Source: Rouxiella badensis
GTDB taxonomy: Bacteria; Pseudomonadota; Gammaproteobacteria; Enterobacterales; Enterobacteriaceae
Assembly (NCBI GenBank): GCA_026967495.1
Contig: CP114060.1
Span: 2,542,001-2,606,000 of the forward strand
Direction of reading: 5' to 3'
DNA: 64,000 bases
Of the stretch, positions 29,828-38,902 are shown piece by piece; position 1 is the stretch's first letter, and each line of letters begins with the position of its first letter. A program made the position numbers and the translations under genes. Below the pieces are notes generated by a model. That model was not told the DNA's origin and made no database searches. It worked only from the letters and a program-made list of their open reading frames with translations.

Positions 29828-30716
29828 ATGGAACTTCGTCATCTGCGTTACTTTGTTGCCGTAGCAGAGACAACTAATTTTACCCGGGCAGCGGAACGCC
29901 TCGGCATCTCGCAGCCCCTTTGAGTCAGCAAATTCAACGGCTTGAGCATGAAGTGGGTACGTCATTACTGAGGCGTTTAACGCGCGGCGTTGAGCTAACC
30001 GAGGCCGGTCAAGTGCTGTATGAGGACGCGCGGATTATCCTTAAACTCTCCGATGCCGCCCTGGAGCGCACCCGCAGCGTGGCGCGAGGTATGAACGGCT
30101 TCTTACGCATCGGCTTTGCCAGCTCGTCGGCGTTTAATCCGCAGGTCTTCTCGCTGTTGCATCACTATCGCGACAAATATCCCGGCGTGAAGCTGGAGCC
30201 TCAGGAAAAGGACATGTCAGCACTCATGACTGCGCTGAGTGAGGGCACCATCGATTTGGCGTTTATTCGTTTGCCGTGCGAGCGCAGCAAGGAATTTAAC
30301 CTGCGGGTGATTGATAACGAGGAGATGATGGTCGCGCTGCCCAAGATGCATCCGTTGAGCCGGGGGCGAGCGTTTCACTGGGTGAGCTACGTAATGAAAC
30401 CCTGATAACTTTTCCCCGCGATCTGTCGCCAGGACTGTACGATGCGGTGATTGCGGCCTGTGAAGACGCAGGCTTCACGCCGAATCTGGGCCAGCAGTGC
30501 CCGCAGATTGCTTCGTCGCTGAGCATGGTGGCGACCGGTTTTGGCTATGCGCTGGTACCGGCCTCGTTAAGTAAAATCGATGCCGATAACGTCCGCTGCC
30601 TGCCTGTCTCGAACCAACGGATCACCACGCAGGTCGCGCTGGCATGGCGGCGGACCTCGCAGTGCAAATCGGCTCAGCATTTGCTGAATTTGATTACCTC
30701 AGCGCGGGGAGTTGAG
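29828..30716 (+). CDS. budR: LysR regulator of the bud operon (frameshifted)
   Basis: About 296 residues after repair. It starts MELRHLRYFVAVAETTNFTR. The HTH continues into ISQPPLSQQIQRLEHEVG once one C is restored in CCCC 29914-29917. A second break at GGGGG 30362-30366 separates HPLSRG from ASVSLGELRNETLITFPRD. A third lost G at 30707-30710 would place the stop at 30714-30716; otherwise the frame runs into the convergent gene. All three lie in mononucleotide runs, so sequence error is likely. It is divergent from budA, as BudR is, and is expected to activate it with acetate or low pH (family knowledge). Confidence 0.8.
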
Positions 30717-30751
30717 GGCATGACGAGACTCGGTAAGCGATCATTTTTGAG

Positions 30752-31270
30752 TCAGGATTGCCATTCTGTCAGCACCTGGGCGGTGGGTTTTACCAGAATT
30801 GGATTGCCTGGTTGGTCAAAGTTTTCCCAAACTTCATTATGCTGATTGATCAGCGCCTCGGCGGAAACCCATTTTCTTTCCGACGTGGTGTGCGCATCTG
30901 CTACGGCGGTGATGCGATACCCTGCGGCGCAGCCTGATTTGATGGTGCTGTCCAGGCAGTAGTCTGACGCGCAACCGCAAATAGTAAACGCCTGCTCCGA
31001 AAGTTCTTTCAGCAGGCTGGCCAAAGAGGTGTGTGAAAACGCGTCACAGGCGGTTTTTTTGACGTAAAAGACCTCTTTGGGGGTCAAAACATCAGGCAGT
31101 AGCGCATAGTTTTGGCTCCCCTCCATCATGCCGTCACACTCGTGCTGGATGAAAATCACTCTGTCTGCGGCAGCAATCAAGGCGTTTATCTTCTGAATTT
31201 TCTCTTGAGCCTGAAAGCGCGGGGTCGCAAAAACGCCGTTTTGCATATCGACAACGATGAGGGTGTTCAT
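30752..31270 (-). CDS. Isochorismatase-like cysteine hydrolase
   Basis: 172 residues. Catalytic triad: Asp in LIVVDMQNGVFATP (~residue 8), Lys in FYVKKTACDAF and Cys in ICGCASDYCLDSTIKSGC. This is the nicotinamidase/isochorismatase family and probably hydrolyses an amide or carbamate. The substrate is unknown. Single gene, convergent with budR. Confidence 0.85.
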   Translation of the reverse strand: MNTLIVVDMQNGVFATPRFQAQEKIQKINALIAAADRVIFIQHECDGMMEGSQNYALLPDVLTPKEVFYVKKTACDAFSHTSLASLLKELSEQAFTICGCASDYCLDSTIKSGCAAGYRITAVADAHTTSERKWVSAEALINQHNEVWENFDQPGNPILVKPTAQVLTEWQS

Positions 31271-31334
31271 TGGACTCCTAACTGAAGTTTACGCCGGGAT
31301 AGGTATTCCGGCGCGTTGTTTTCTGTCGGCAAAT

Positions 31335-32189
31335 CTATCGCATACGGCCCAGTCGGTTTCTTTTGTAGTCGCAGTAGCCTTTGAACATGTAACGTAGTTT
31401 CAGCCACTTTTGTTTCTCAAAGAAGATAACGCCGAGCAGTAACATGATATTGAACTTGGCATAATCGCGAGTGAAATCAGGGAAACGTTCGCGCAGCAGG
31501 AAGCGGTTACGGATGATGTAATACTTTCTGACGGCACCGTGGTGCATCACCAGGAGTCGGCGGGGGAACAGGAAAGCGTGCGACTTCGCGTCACCGATTT
31601 TGTGCTGCATCCGTGCGTTATCGAAGGTATAAATCTTGTAGTTAAACTGGGTCAGCTTGTAGCACAGGTCGTGGTCCACTTCGTCGATGAATAATTTGTC
31701 ATCGAAGCCGCCAATCTGTTGATAGGCGGTGAGATTGAGGAGGTTGCCTGAGGTGATGACCCGCGTCGCGTAGCCGATGGGATGAAATTCATTAGTCCAC
31801 GGCGTGAAGAGCGCAATACTCGGGTCTTCAATCTTTTTGCTTTCGAATGAGGCAATAAACTTGCTCATCTCGACGGGATCAAAACTGGAGTCTTGATCCA
31901 TGGTCAATATCCAGTCATAACCTTGTTCGATAGCGCGTTTACAGCCCTTATTTAACGCGGTGGCGATGCCCAGGTTATCAAGATTCGGGATGTACTGAAT
32001 ATGCCCGTCATTCTGATTAAGCGAGCTGAGCAGGGCTGAATTATCATTCGCCGAATTGTCGATCACGTAGAGGTTTTTCAGGAAGCCGACATAGCTGCGA
32101 ATATTGTCGACTTCTTTTTCTGTAGGATTGTACCAAACCACGACCCCGGCCAATGGGGTTGAATTAACTATATTCTGTTCATCAGACAT
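31335..32189 (-). CDS. Glycosyltransferase family 2, rhamnosyltransferase-like
   Basis: 284 residues. GT-A fold: nucleotide-sugar site AGVVVWYNPTEKEVDNI, then LYVIDNSANDNSALL, NLGIATALNKGCKRA and the DxD motif LTMDQDSSFDP (~residue 100). FDDKLFIDEVDHDLCYKL matches dTDP-rhamnose-type transferases. It abuts the flippase gene (1 bp), so the two form an operon. AT-richer than its surroundings. It likely adds a sugar to a lipid-linked glycan on the cytoplasmic face; no other glycan gene is nearby. Confidence 0.82.
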   Translation of the reverse strand: MSDEQNIVNSTPLAGVVVWYNPTEKEVDNIRSYVGFLKNLYVIDNSANDNSALLSSLNQNDGHIQYIPNLDNLGIATALNKGCKRAIEQGYDWILTMDQDSSFDPVEMSKFIASFESKKIEDPSIALFTPWTNEFHPIGYATRVITSGNLLNLTAYQQIGGFDDKLFIDEVDHDLCYKLTQFNYKIYTFDNARMQHKIGDAKSHAFLFPRRLLVMHHGAVRKYYIIRNRFLLRERFPDFTRDYAKFNIMLLLGVIFFEKQKWLKLRYMFKGYCDYKRNRLGRMR

Positions 32190-33469
32190 TTAAGAACGTC
32201 TCCATATGGACTTGGTTTTGGATACAATCAAAATCGCAACCAGCGCCTCGGTGACCAGCACCGAAATAGCCGCACCGTCTGCGCTTGCCAACCATATTAA
32301 TGGGAAAATAATCACAGTATTGAGTATCGCACCCAACCAGAGTATCTGGCTAAACTCTTTTCTCATCCCAATAATTAACATCCCCTGTACCCCTAATACC
32401 GTGCTCACGCTGATAAAGAAAATAAGCGGGGCGAGCAGCACCAGGATAGAAATCGATTCGTGATAGGTCTTACCGTAAAAGAGATCAATGATTTGATGGG
32501 AGAAAATCATCAGCAACAGCGTCATCAGCAGCGCGACCGCGTTTTGTCCGACCAGCAATAGCCGAATCATTCTCAGGCCTTTGGCCTTATCAATCGACAT
32601 CAGCGAGCTTATTCTAGGGTAGAACACGCTGGTCACCGGAACTCATCAAACCCTGTATCGCCTGGCGGATCCTATCTGCTGCCACATAGTAGCCTACGGT
32701 AACTGGCCCTGCGGCAAATCCCAGAAATACCGGGATACTGTTGACGTAAAGGCTGCCCGCAATATTCGACAGGAAGATATAGCGCCCGTCCTGAATAAGT
32801 TCTTTGAGCTGCCCAAGGGTCGGACGGGTCCATTCAATCCACTTCTCGCGATAAATCATGTAGAAGCTAAACAGAGAAGCCCAGAATGAATCCTGCACCG
32901 GTAATCAGGGCCACAATCCAGGTATCAGCCGGAGAACTCACGAAAATAAAGATCAGCGGGATGGTGACAATTTTGGCCAATATATTCGAGATTGCCATCC
33001 AGCCCATCTTTTCCTTGCCCTGAAACAGCCAGGAGGGAACGTAGGCCGCGCCGACAACCGAGGTGTAAGAAACAATAATGACCGTGCTGTAATCTTTGAG
33101 GCCGGGCACAAGAAGCAGGATCGCCACCATCAGCAGTGCGCCAAGGATGACTAAAATGGTTTTACAAAACAGCACTCCCCAAAACACCTGACTGACCAGC
33201 GTTTTATCGTCTTTATGAATGGCTATTTTATTGGTGGCGGAGAGATCAAAACCGTATTGGACGAGAAGGGTGAAATATTGGACGAAGGCTAACGAGAATC
33301 CGAGTACACCGTATTCACTAGGTCCTAGCACTCTTACCAGATAGGGGAGTGTGATAAGGGGTAAAATATATCCGGCTCCCTGTATCATGAAGAGCGATAA
33401 TATATTTTTGACCATGGTTTTGTTCACTGAAAAGGCACTCCCAAAATAGTTATCATGCGTTCCTGACAC
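32190..33469 (-). CDS. Wzx-type polysaccharide flippase (frameshifted)
   Basis: About 425 residues after repair, 12-14 hydrophobic helices, MATE/MOP-like polysaccharide exporter. Typical starts: IQGAGYILPLITLPYLVRVL then GPSEYGVLGF. Frame changes at CCC 32880-32882 (one more base restores FILGASLFSFYMIYREKW) and GGAACTC 32638-32644 (one fewer restores GLMSPVTSVFYPRIS). The start is uncertain: GTG 33469, GTG 33430 (GGGAG upstream) or ATG 33415. It pairs with the glycosyltransferase downstream. It probably flips an undecaprenyl-linked glycan across the inner membrane. Confidence 0.8.
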
Positions 33470-33550
33470 TTACCTTCAATTAACGTGGGCAATAGCCGAT
33501 CCCCGTCACAAAATTGACCTTGGCAGTGTAGCCCTATTACCTCAGTTTTT

Positions 33551-33781
33551 TCAAGGTTCAACTTTTTTAATCAGATACCTAGGATAGGTGATGCCTTCTG
33601 GAAGGGCGAGAAAATGCCCTCGGCGATTGAACAGCAAACGTGCGCAGTGGAGGGAGGAAAAACGACGCCAGTGCACTGAAAAGCACGTGCGTCGATGATG
33701 GAAAAACCCCTGTGACACCCTGTGCCCAATCAGCCGCATATTGCGGCTATATTCAGGCTGTGGGAGGGATTGTGTTGTCAT
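33551..33781 (-). pseudogene. Decayed LVIVD-repeat protein remnant
   Basis: The minus strand begins MTTQSLPQPEYSRNMRLIGH, the usual opening of LVIVD-repeat proteins. In that family the block is followed by ~20 residues (SDQGGRPDGVQVM-like) and then GHMVSQGFSI-like sequence. Here RLIGH joins directly to VSQGF with a deletion between the two GH codons. Further frame damage follows (VSQGFSIIDAR can be read in the next frame), and only ~75 codons remain. This looks like genuine decay by deletion, not a single-base error. Family identification is from memory of the motif. Confidence 0.5.
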
Positions 33782-33875
33782 TGCCGCACCTTGATTATTA
33801 TTTAATGAGCGGAGTTTTTATGATGGCGGCATAAATGACAACGAACGAAAAAATCTATGTTTATTCTAACTACTT

Positions 33876-34484
33876 TCAGCGGTCTGGCACTGACCTCGCG
33901 GTCTCTAAAAGCCTCAGCGACAGGGCAATCACCTGCGATAAGTCGTTTCGACTCACGCCGTCACGCGCCTGAACAGACAGGCCGTGCAGGACGGTAGCAA
34001 AATAGTTTCCCAGCAGGTCTGCCGAGGCGTCGGCGGAGAGTTGCCCTTCCTGTGCCGCCCGACGGAATCTGTCGATAATGCCCTGCGTTCTTTGATTGCG
34101 CTGCTGTGAAAGCCACTCGGCGAGAGACTGATTCTCATCGCTAAGTCCGCTGGTGGAAGAGACCACCATACAGCCAAGGTGAAGCGGCTGGGCGGTGTAC
34201 AGCAGTACGGCGTCCTCCAGCAAGCGGGAGATAGCGTGGGTAATGTCCGGCTCCCTGAGTGCGCGTTCGGCGAATCCGCCTTCGTTTTCCTCATAATGCG
34301 CAACGGCTTCCCGAAACAGCTGCTCCTTTGAGCCGAAAGCCTTATAAATGCGTGCCGATGCGATGCCCAGTGTCGCAACCAGACTTGACATCGACGTGCC
34401 CTCATAGCCGCAGCGCCAGAATAAGTCTCGGGCGTCGTTCAGCGCGGTATCGCGGTCAAATTCTCTCGGTCTTCCGGCCATCAT
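33876..34484 (-). CDS. TetR-family transcriptional regulator
   Basis: 202 residues. TetR HTH: TALNDARDLFWRCGYEGTSM then SSLVATLGIASARIYKAFGS (residues ~12-52). A helical ligand domain follows (TAQPLHLGCMVVSSTSGL). Start ATG 34484 or 34481, after GAGAG. It could regulate the divergent TIM-barrel/hydrolase pair starting at 34666 through the palindrome at 34628 (inference). The decayed LVIVD gene sits just downstream. Confidence 0.85.
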   Translation of the reverse strand: MMAGRPREFDRDTALNDARDLFWRCGYEGTSMSSLVATLGIASARIYKAFGSKEQLFREAVAHYEENEGGFAERALREPDITHAISRLLEDAVLLYTAQPLHLGCMVVSSTSGLSDENQSLAEWLSQQRNQRTQGIIDRFRRAAQEGQLSADASADLLGNYFATVLHGLSVQARDGVSRNDLSQVIALSLRLLETARSVPDR

Positions 34485-34627
34485 GCTCTCTCATTGATGC
34501 AAATTTTATGGATTATTATCCGCCAGACGCCAAAAAATAACATTCAAAATCAGGAGTGTCTGGCTTTCTACACTAAGCCATTTGTGCTCAGTTCGCGTAA
34601 AAGGCTTGGCAAAGGGTGCCGATTGCT

Positions 34628-34657
34628 CCTATTGTTTGTCAATCGACAAACAATAGG
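34628..34657. promoter_or_regulatory. Perfect 13-bp inverted repeat just before the start of a TIM-barrel gene
   Basis: CCTATTGTTTGTC / GACAAACAATAGG separated by AATC, ending 8 bp before ATG 34666. The right arm includes the likely ribosome site (AATAGGG). It could be an operator or an RNA hairpin hiding the ribosome site. The GTTTGTC/GACAAAC core looks like a repressor operator. Confidence 0.6.
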
Positions 34658-34665
34658 GTAACACG

Positions 34666-35733
34666 ATGAGAACCATAAAAGGACCCAGCCTGCATCTGGC
34701 ACAATTTAGTGATGACCTCGCGCCTTTCAACAGCCTGCCGACTCTTGCAAAATGGGCGGCCGAGAATGGCTTTAAAGCGCTGCAAATTCCGGCGTGGGAT
34801 ACACGCCTCTTTGACGTCAACGTCGCTGCCGAAAGCCAGAGCTATTGTGACGATATCCGTGGCATGCTGGCGGAAGAGGGACTGGTCATTAGCGAATTGA
34901 CGACGCATATTTTTGGCCAGCTGATGGCCGTTCATCCTGCCTATGAATCGCTGTGTGACAACCTGGCGCCCGCGTCGCTGCGCGGAAATCCGGCTGCGAG
35001 AACCGAATGGGCGAAAGGGCAGCTTTTGGCCGCCGCCAAAGCTTCGTCACGCCTCGGATTGACCGAGATGGGCACCTTCTCAGGCTCGCTGGCGTGGCCG
35101 TATATCTTTCCTTTCCCGCAGCGCCCGGAAGGGTTGGTTGAAGCGGCATTTGACGAATTGACTCGCCGCTGGTTACCGGTGCTCGACGCCTGTGACCAGC
35201 AGGGCGTTAATCTGTGTTATGAAATTCATCCCGGTGAAGACCTGCATGACGGCGTGTCATTTGAAATGTTCCTTGAGCGGACCGGTAACCACCCGCGTTG
35301 CAACATCCTTTTTGACCCCAGTCATTTTGTGCTTCAACAGCTTAACTATCTGGATTACCTGGATATCTACAAAGACGTTATCCGCATGTTTCACGTTAAG
35401 GATGCTGAATTCACGCCAAGCGGCCGTCAAGGGATGTACGGCGGCTACCAGTCATGGATCAATCGCGCGGGTCGCTTCCGTTCAACGGGCGACGGTCAGG
35501 TTGATTTCAAAGGTATTTTCAGCAAATTAGCGCAAAACGACTATGCCGGGTGGGCGACGCTTGAGTGGGAATGCTGTTTGAAAAATCAATACGATGGTGC
35601 ACGCGAAGGCGCTGAATTTATTCGCCAACATATCCTTCATGTAACGGAAAAAGTGTTCGATGACTTTGCCGCCGCACCGGTGAGCGTTAAGCAGCTGCAA
35701 CAGCTGTTGGGCATAAACGGACAGAAGGCGTAA
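34666..35733 (+). CDS. Sugar phosphate isomerase/epimerase-like TIM-barrel protein
   Basis: 355 residues, AP endonuclease family 2 fold. Putative metal ligands: CYEIHPGEDLHDG, DPSHFVLQQLNYLDY, MFHVKDAEF and ATLEWECCLK. It is probably an isomerase or epimerase of a sugar or polyol; substrate unknown. The extra C-terminal ~50 residues (LHVTEKVFDDFAAAPVSVKQ) are seen in relatives linked to oxidoreductase operons. It is coupled to an alpha/beta hydrolase gene 3 bp downstream and sits behind a 13-bp palindrome. Confidence 0.8.
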   Translation: MRTIKGPSLHLAQFSDDLAPFNSLPTLAKWAAENGFKALQIPAWDTRLFDVNVAAESQSYCDDIRGMLAEEGLVISELTTHIFGQLMAVHPAYESLCDNLAPASLRGNPAARTEWAKGQLLAAAKASSRLGLTEMGTFSGSLAWPYIFPFPQRPEGLVEAAFDELTRRWLPVLDACDQQGVNLCYEIHPGEDLHDGVSFEMFLERTGNHPRCNILFDPSHFVLQQLNYLDYLDIYKDVIRMFHVKDAEFTPSGRQGMYGGYQSWINRAGRFRSTGDGQVDFKGIFSKLAQNDYAGWATLEWECCLKNQYDGAREGAEFIRQHILHVTEKVFDDFAAAPVSVKQLQQLLGINGQKA

Positions 35734-35736
35734 AGC

Positions 35737-36621
35737 ATGGAAAATCAAGACTATTTTTGTGCACAACAGGCAGCCAAACAGCATCACTATTTGACGGTGG
35801 GTCATCGCCGTCTGCACTACGTGACGCAAGGGCGAGGCCCTGCGGTGCTGTTGATTCCCGGCTGGCCGCAGACCTGGTATACGTGGCGCGACGTAATGAA
35901 ACACCTCGCGCAGGCGGGATTCACTGCCGTCGCCGTCGACTCTCCCGGCACCGGTGAGTCGAGTCCGCCGTGTGGCGGGTACGATACCGGCAATATTGCC
36001 GCGCTGCTCAATCAGCTGATGCAGCATCTCGGTCACGCGCGTTACTCACTCATCGGTCACGATATCGGCATGTGGGTAGGGTACGCAATGGGGGCTGACT
36101 TTCCTGATGCGGTGCAACGAATGGTGCTGACTGAGGCGGTTATCCCCGGATTAGCGCCCGCACCTGAAATCTTCGTCAGTGGTGAAGAGAATTTGTTCCT
36201 GTGGCATTTCATGTTCAACCAGCTAGCCGATTTACCCGAGGCGCTGACTCAGGGGCGCGAGGCGCAGTATCTGGGCTATATCTTTGATAAATGGTCGTGG
36301 CAACGTAACAGGGTGGCGGCGGAGGAGTACGTTAAGGCCTACAGCGCGCCGGGCAGGCTACACGCCGGATTTAACTATTATCGTGCCATTCCGAAAACGA
36401 TTCGCCAGAATCAGAAACGCGCATTGACGCCGTTAGCCATGCCGGTTCTGGCCATCGGAGCCTCCCATGCGACGCGCAATGCGCCGTTTGAGACGATGCA
36501 GAAGGTCGCACCAATGCTTGAAAGCGCGATGGTAAGCGACTGCGGGCATTTTATTACCGAGGAGTGTCCCGAGGATTTTTGTGCGCTGATAACGCCATTT
36601 TTATTGCGGGAAAGCCTTTAA
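35737..36621 (+). CDS. Alpha/beta hydrolase, epoxide hydrolase/haloalkane dehalogenase-like
   Basis: 294 residues. Oxyanion segment LLIPGWPQTWYTWRDVM, nucleophile elbow LIGHDIGMWVGYAMG with Asp as nucleophile (as in epoxide hydrolases and dehalogenases), and catalytic His in DCGHFITEECPEDF. An Asp nucleophile excludes plain esterase chemistry. ATG follows the TIM-barrel stop by 3 bp, so the two are cotranscribed. Natural substrate unknown. Confidence 0.82.
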   Translation: MENQDYFCAQQAAKQHHYLTVGHRRLHYVTQGRGPAVLLIPGWPQTWYTWRDVMKHLAQAGFTAVAVDSPGTGESSPPCGGYDTGNIAALLNQLMQHLGHARYSLIGHDIGMWVGYAMGADFPDAVQRMVLTEAVIPGLAPAPEIFVSGEENLFLWHFMFNQLADLPEALTQGREAQYLGYIFDKWSWQRNRVAAEEYVKAYSAPGRLHAGFNYYRAIPKTIRQNQKRALTPLAMPVLAIGASHATRNAPFETMQKVAPMLESAMVSDCGHFITEECPEDFCALITPFLLRESL

Positions 36622-36627
36622 ACACCC

Positions 36628-36662
36628 TAAAAAAGCCTGCCTGCCGCAACGGCAGACAGGCT
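36628..36662 (-). terminator. Strong rho-independent terminator of budC
   Basis: Minus strand: AGCCTGTCTGCCG / CGGCAGGCAGGCT around a 3-nt loop, then TTTTTT. It starts 17 bp after the budC stop. It also closes the convergent hydrolase transcript. Confidence 0.85.
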
Positions 36663-36678
36663 CACAGGTGAGCATTAA

Positions 36679-37458
36679 TCAGTTAAAGACCATGCCACCG
36701 TCGATAAGCAGCGACTGGCCGGTCATGTAGTCGGAGTCAGGACCGGCGAGATAGGACACGCAGCCAGCCACGTCTTCCGGTTCGGAAAGGCGTTTGAGGG
36801 TGATGTTTTTCGCAAACTCCTGCGTTCCGTAGCCAACAGGTTTTCCTGCCGCTTTAGACACCTGACGGTCGATCTCTTCCCACATCGGCGTTTTCACAAT
36901 GCCGGGGCAGTAGCCGTTGACGGTAATGCCGAGCGGAGCCAAGTCGCGTGCTGCCGTTTGGGTCAGGCCGCGCACCGCAAATTTGCTTGAGCTGTAGATG
37001 GCGAGTTCGGGATTCCCGACGTGGCCCGCCTGAGAGCAGGCGTTGATGATTTTTCCACCGTGTCCGAGGGATTTAAACGCGCTAACCGCCGCCTGAATGC
37101 CCCAGATAACGCCTTTGACGTTGATGTTATAAACTTTGTCGACGATTTCAGGCGTAATATCTTCAATTAGGGTGGTGGGGGCGATGCCCGCATTATTGAC
37201 GATGACGTCAAAGCCGCCCAACTGCTGTTTTGCGGCTTCCACCGCAGAGAATACCTGATCGCGATCCGAGACATCCGCCAGTTGAGCAATCGCTCTGCCA
37301 CCGGATTGATTGATTTCTTCTGCTACCTTTTTAGCGGTTTCGCCGTTGAAGTCGACAACGGCGACCGCAAAACCGTCTTTCGCCAAACGCAGTGCAATTG
37401 CACGGCCGATACCCTGGCCGCCACCCGTTACCAAAGCTACTTTTCCATGGTTAGACAT
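36679..37458 (-). CDS. budC: Acetoin reductase / meso-2,3-butanediol dehydrogenase
   Basis: 259-residue short-chain dehydrogenase very like Klebsiella and Serratia BudC. NAD site VTGGGQGIGRAIALRLAKDG, VIVNNAGIAPTT, and catalytic Ser/Tyr/Lys in NACSQAGHVG and YSSSKFAVRGL. C-terminal YMTGQSLLIDGGMVFN. It reduces acetoin to 2,3-butanediol with NADH. In many enterics it follows budAB; here it is ~7 kb away with its own terminator, so regulation is separate. Confidence 0.92.
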   Translation of the reverse strand: MSNHGKVALVTGGGQGIGRAIALRLAKDGFAVAVVDFNGETAKKVAEEINQSGGRAIAQLADVSDRDQVFSAVEAAKQQLGGFDVIVNNAGIAPTTLIEDITPEIVDKVYNINVKGVIWGIQAAVSAFKSLGHGGKIINACSQAGHVGNPELAIYSSSKFAVRGLTQTAARDLAPLGITVNGYCPGIVKTPMWEEIDRQVSKAAGKPVGYGTQEFAKNITLKRLSEPEDVAGCVSYLAGPDSDYMTGQSLLIDGGMVFN

Positions 37459-37620
37459 ACAGCCTGTCCTCTGTTAAGAATGAGTCTCTTGTTCAGGTGC
37501 TACGCGCAGTGCAAAGAGTTCTCATGCTCTTTGCCGTTGCGGGAGCTCAGGTCAGGTGTACGCCTCTCGGGACGGATGTTCAATTGTTGTTAACGAAGAT
37601 TGGCTTTTTATTGATCTTGA

Positions 37621-38061
37621 TTAACTTTTAGTGAGTAAAGCGGCTTTTCTGATCGCGTATTCGTAACCCTGAATACCAAAACCACAAATAACACCCACTG
37701 ACACATCGGACAGGAAGGAGTGATGGCGGAACGCATCACGCTTGTGAACGTTGGTGATATGCACCTCAAACAGCGGCACATCAATAGCGGTCACGGCATC
37801 ACGAATCGCCACCGAGGTATGGGTCCAGGCGGCGGCGTTGAGCACCAGTGCGCTGGTGTTGCCACGGCATGACTGAATCTTCTCAATCATTTCACCTTCA
37901 AAGTTGGTCTGGAAGAACTCAATCTCCACCTCACATTCTTCACCCGTCTTGCGGCAGAGTGCTTCGATGTCGGCCAGAGTATCGCGACCGTAAGTTTCAG
38001 GCTCGCGAGTGCCGAGCAGGTTGAGATTACATCCGTTCAGTACCACAATTTTACGCTGCAT
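37621..38061 (-). CDS. aroQ: 3-dehydroquinate dehydratase, type II
   Basis: 146 residues. Type II motifs: LNGCNLNLLGTREPETYG with the catalytic-loop Arg and Tyr, NAAAWTHTSVAIRDA, and catalytic His in EVHITNVHKRDAFRHHS. It dehydrates 3-dehydroquinate to 3-dehydroshikimate. It is the last gene of an MFS-galA-lactonase-aroQ operon, so the role is probably catabolic (quinate/shikimate toward protocatechuate or gallate) and not aromatic biosynthesis. 9-bp gap to the lactonase gene. Confidence 0.9.
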   Translation of the reverse strand: MQRKIVVLNGCNLNLLGTREPETYGRDTLADIEALCRKTGEECEVEIEFFQTNFEGEMIEKIQSCRGNTSALVLNAAAWTHTSVAIRDAVTAIDVPLFEVHITNVHKRDAFRHHSFLSDVSVGVICGFGIQGYEYAIRKAALLTKS

Positions 38062-38070
38062 TCTTTTTCC

Positions 38071-38902
38071 TTAATCCTTAAATCCAAACAGCCTTTTCGG
38101 CGTTTCCCACATGATTTTTCTCTGCGTATTTTCATCAGGGAAAAGACGCTCTACCAGCATCAATAACGTGCCCAGGTCCATACGGTGCTCTGCGCGCAGG
38201 AACGGCCAGTCAGAACCCCACATGCACTGGTCAGCACCAAATGCCTCAAGCAGCGCGTGCTGATAGGCATGACCGTCGCCGTAAGGGAAGGGCTGACGGC
38301 TGAACTTGGACAATCCAGACAGTTTGACCCAGCAGCGGCCGCTGTCGCCGAGCGAGAGCAGCGACTGGAAAGCCGGTTGCTGCAAACCTGCGCTCACATC
38401 AGGGCGACCAGAGTGGTCAAACAGCAGTTTGGTTCTGCTGCGCGCCAGCATGGGCATCAACGCCAAAAGCTGGTCATCCTGAACCTGAATGGCGGCAAAC
38501 ATGTTGAGACTCGGCAAGTTTGCCCATCATATCGTCGAAGGCGATAAAAGGATCGACTCCGAGCATCGCGACATTAAGTGCGATACCGACGACGCCGGCC
38601 TGTTTCAATTCGGCTAGCCTTTCAAGGCTGCTGTCAAAAGGCACCACCGCAATACCGCGAAAACGGCCATTGCCTTTTTCAAGGGCGTCCAGCAGACAGC
38701 GACTGTCGGTGTTATAGCCGGAAGTTGGCCCCACTATCAGCGAATGACGGATGTTATAGGCCTGCATCACCGACTGATAATATTCCACCGTACCAATCTC
38801 ATGCCCCTCTGGGCGATAAGCCGTATCCGCAATATAGGGAAAATTGATCGGATCAAAAACGTGGTGGTGCGTGTCTATTTTAGGCTGGTCGAAAATACTC
38901 AT
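38071..38902 (-). CDS. Amidohydrolase, 2-pyrone-4,6-dicarboxylate lactonase-like (frameshifted)
   Basis: About 277 residues after repair, amidohydrolase family 2. Starts with a metal site IDTHHHVFDPINFPYIAD; then LFDHSGRPDVSAGL, WVKLSGLSKFSRQPFPYGD and catalytic Asp in CMWGSDWPFLR. It resembles LigI-type lactonases. Next to galA this fits opening of the 2-pyrone-4,6-dicarboxylate that gallate dioxygenases release, giving 4-oxalomesaconate (inference). Frame change at GAGACTC 38506-38512; removing a base gives KLAELNMFAAIQV. Its start overlaps the galA stop (ATGA). Confidence 0.78.
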
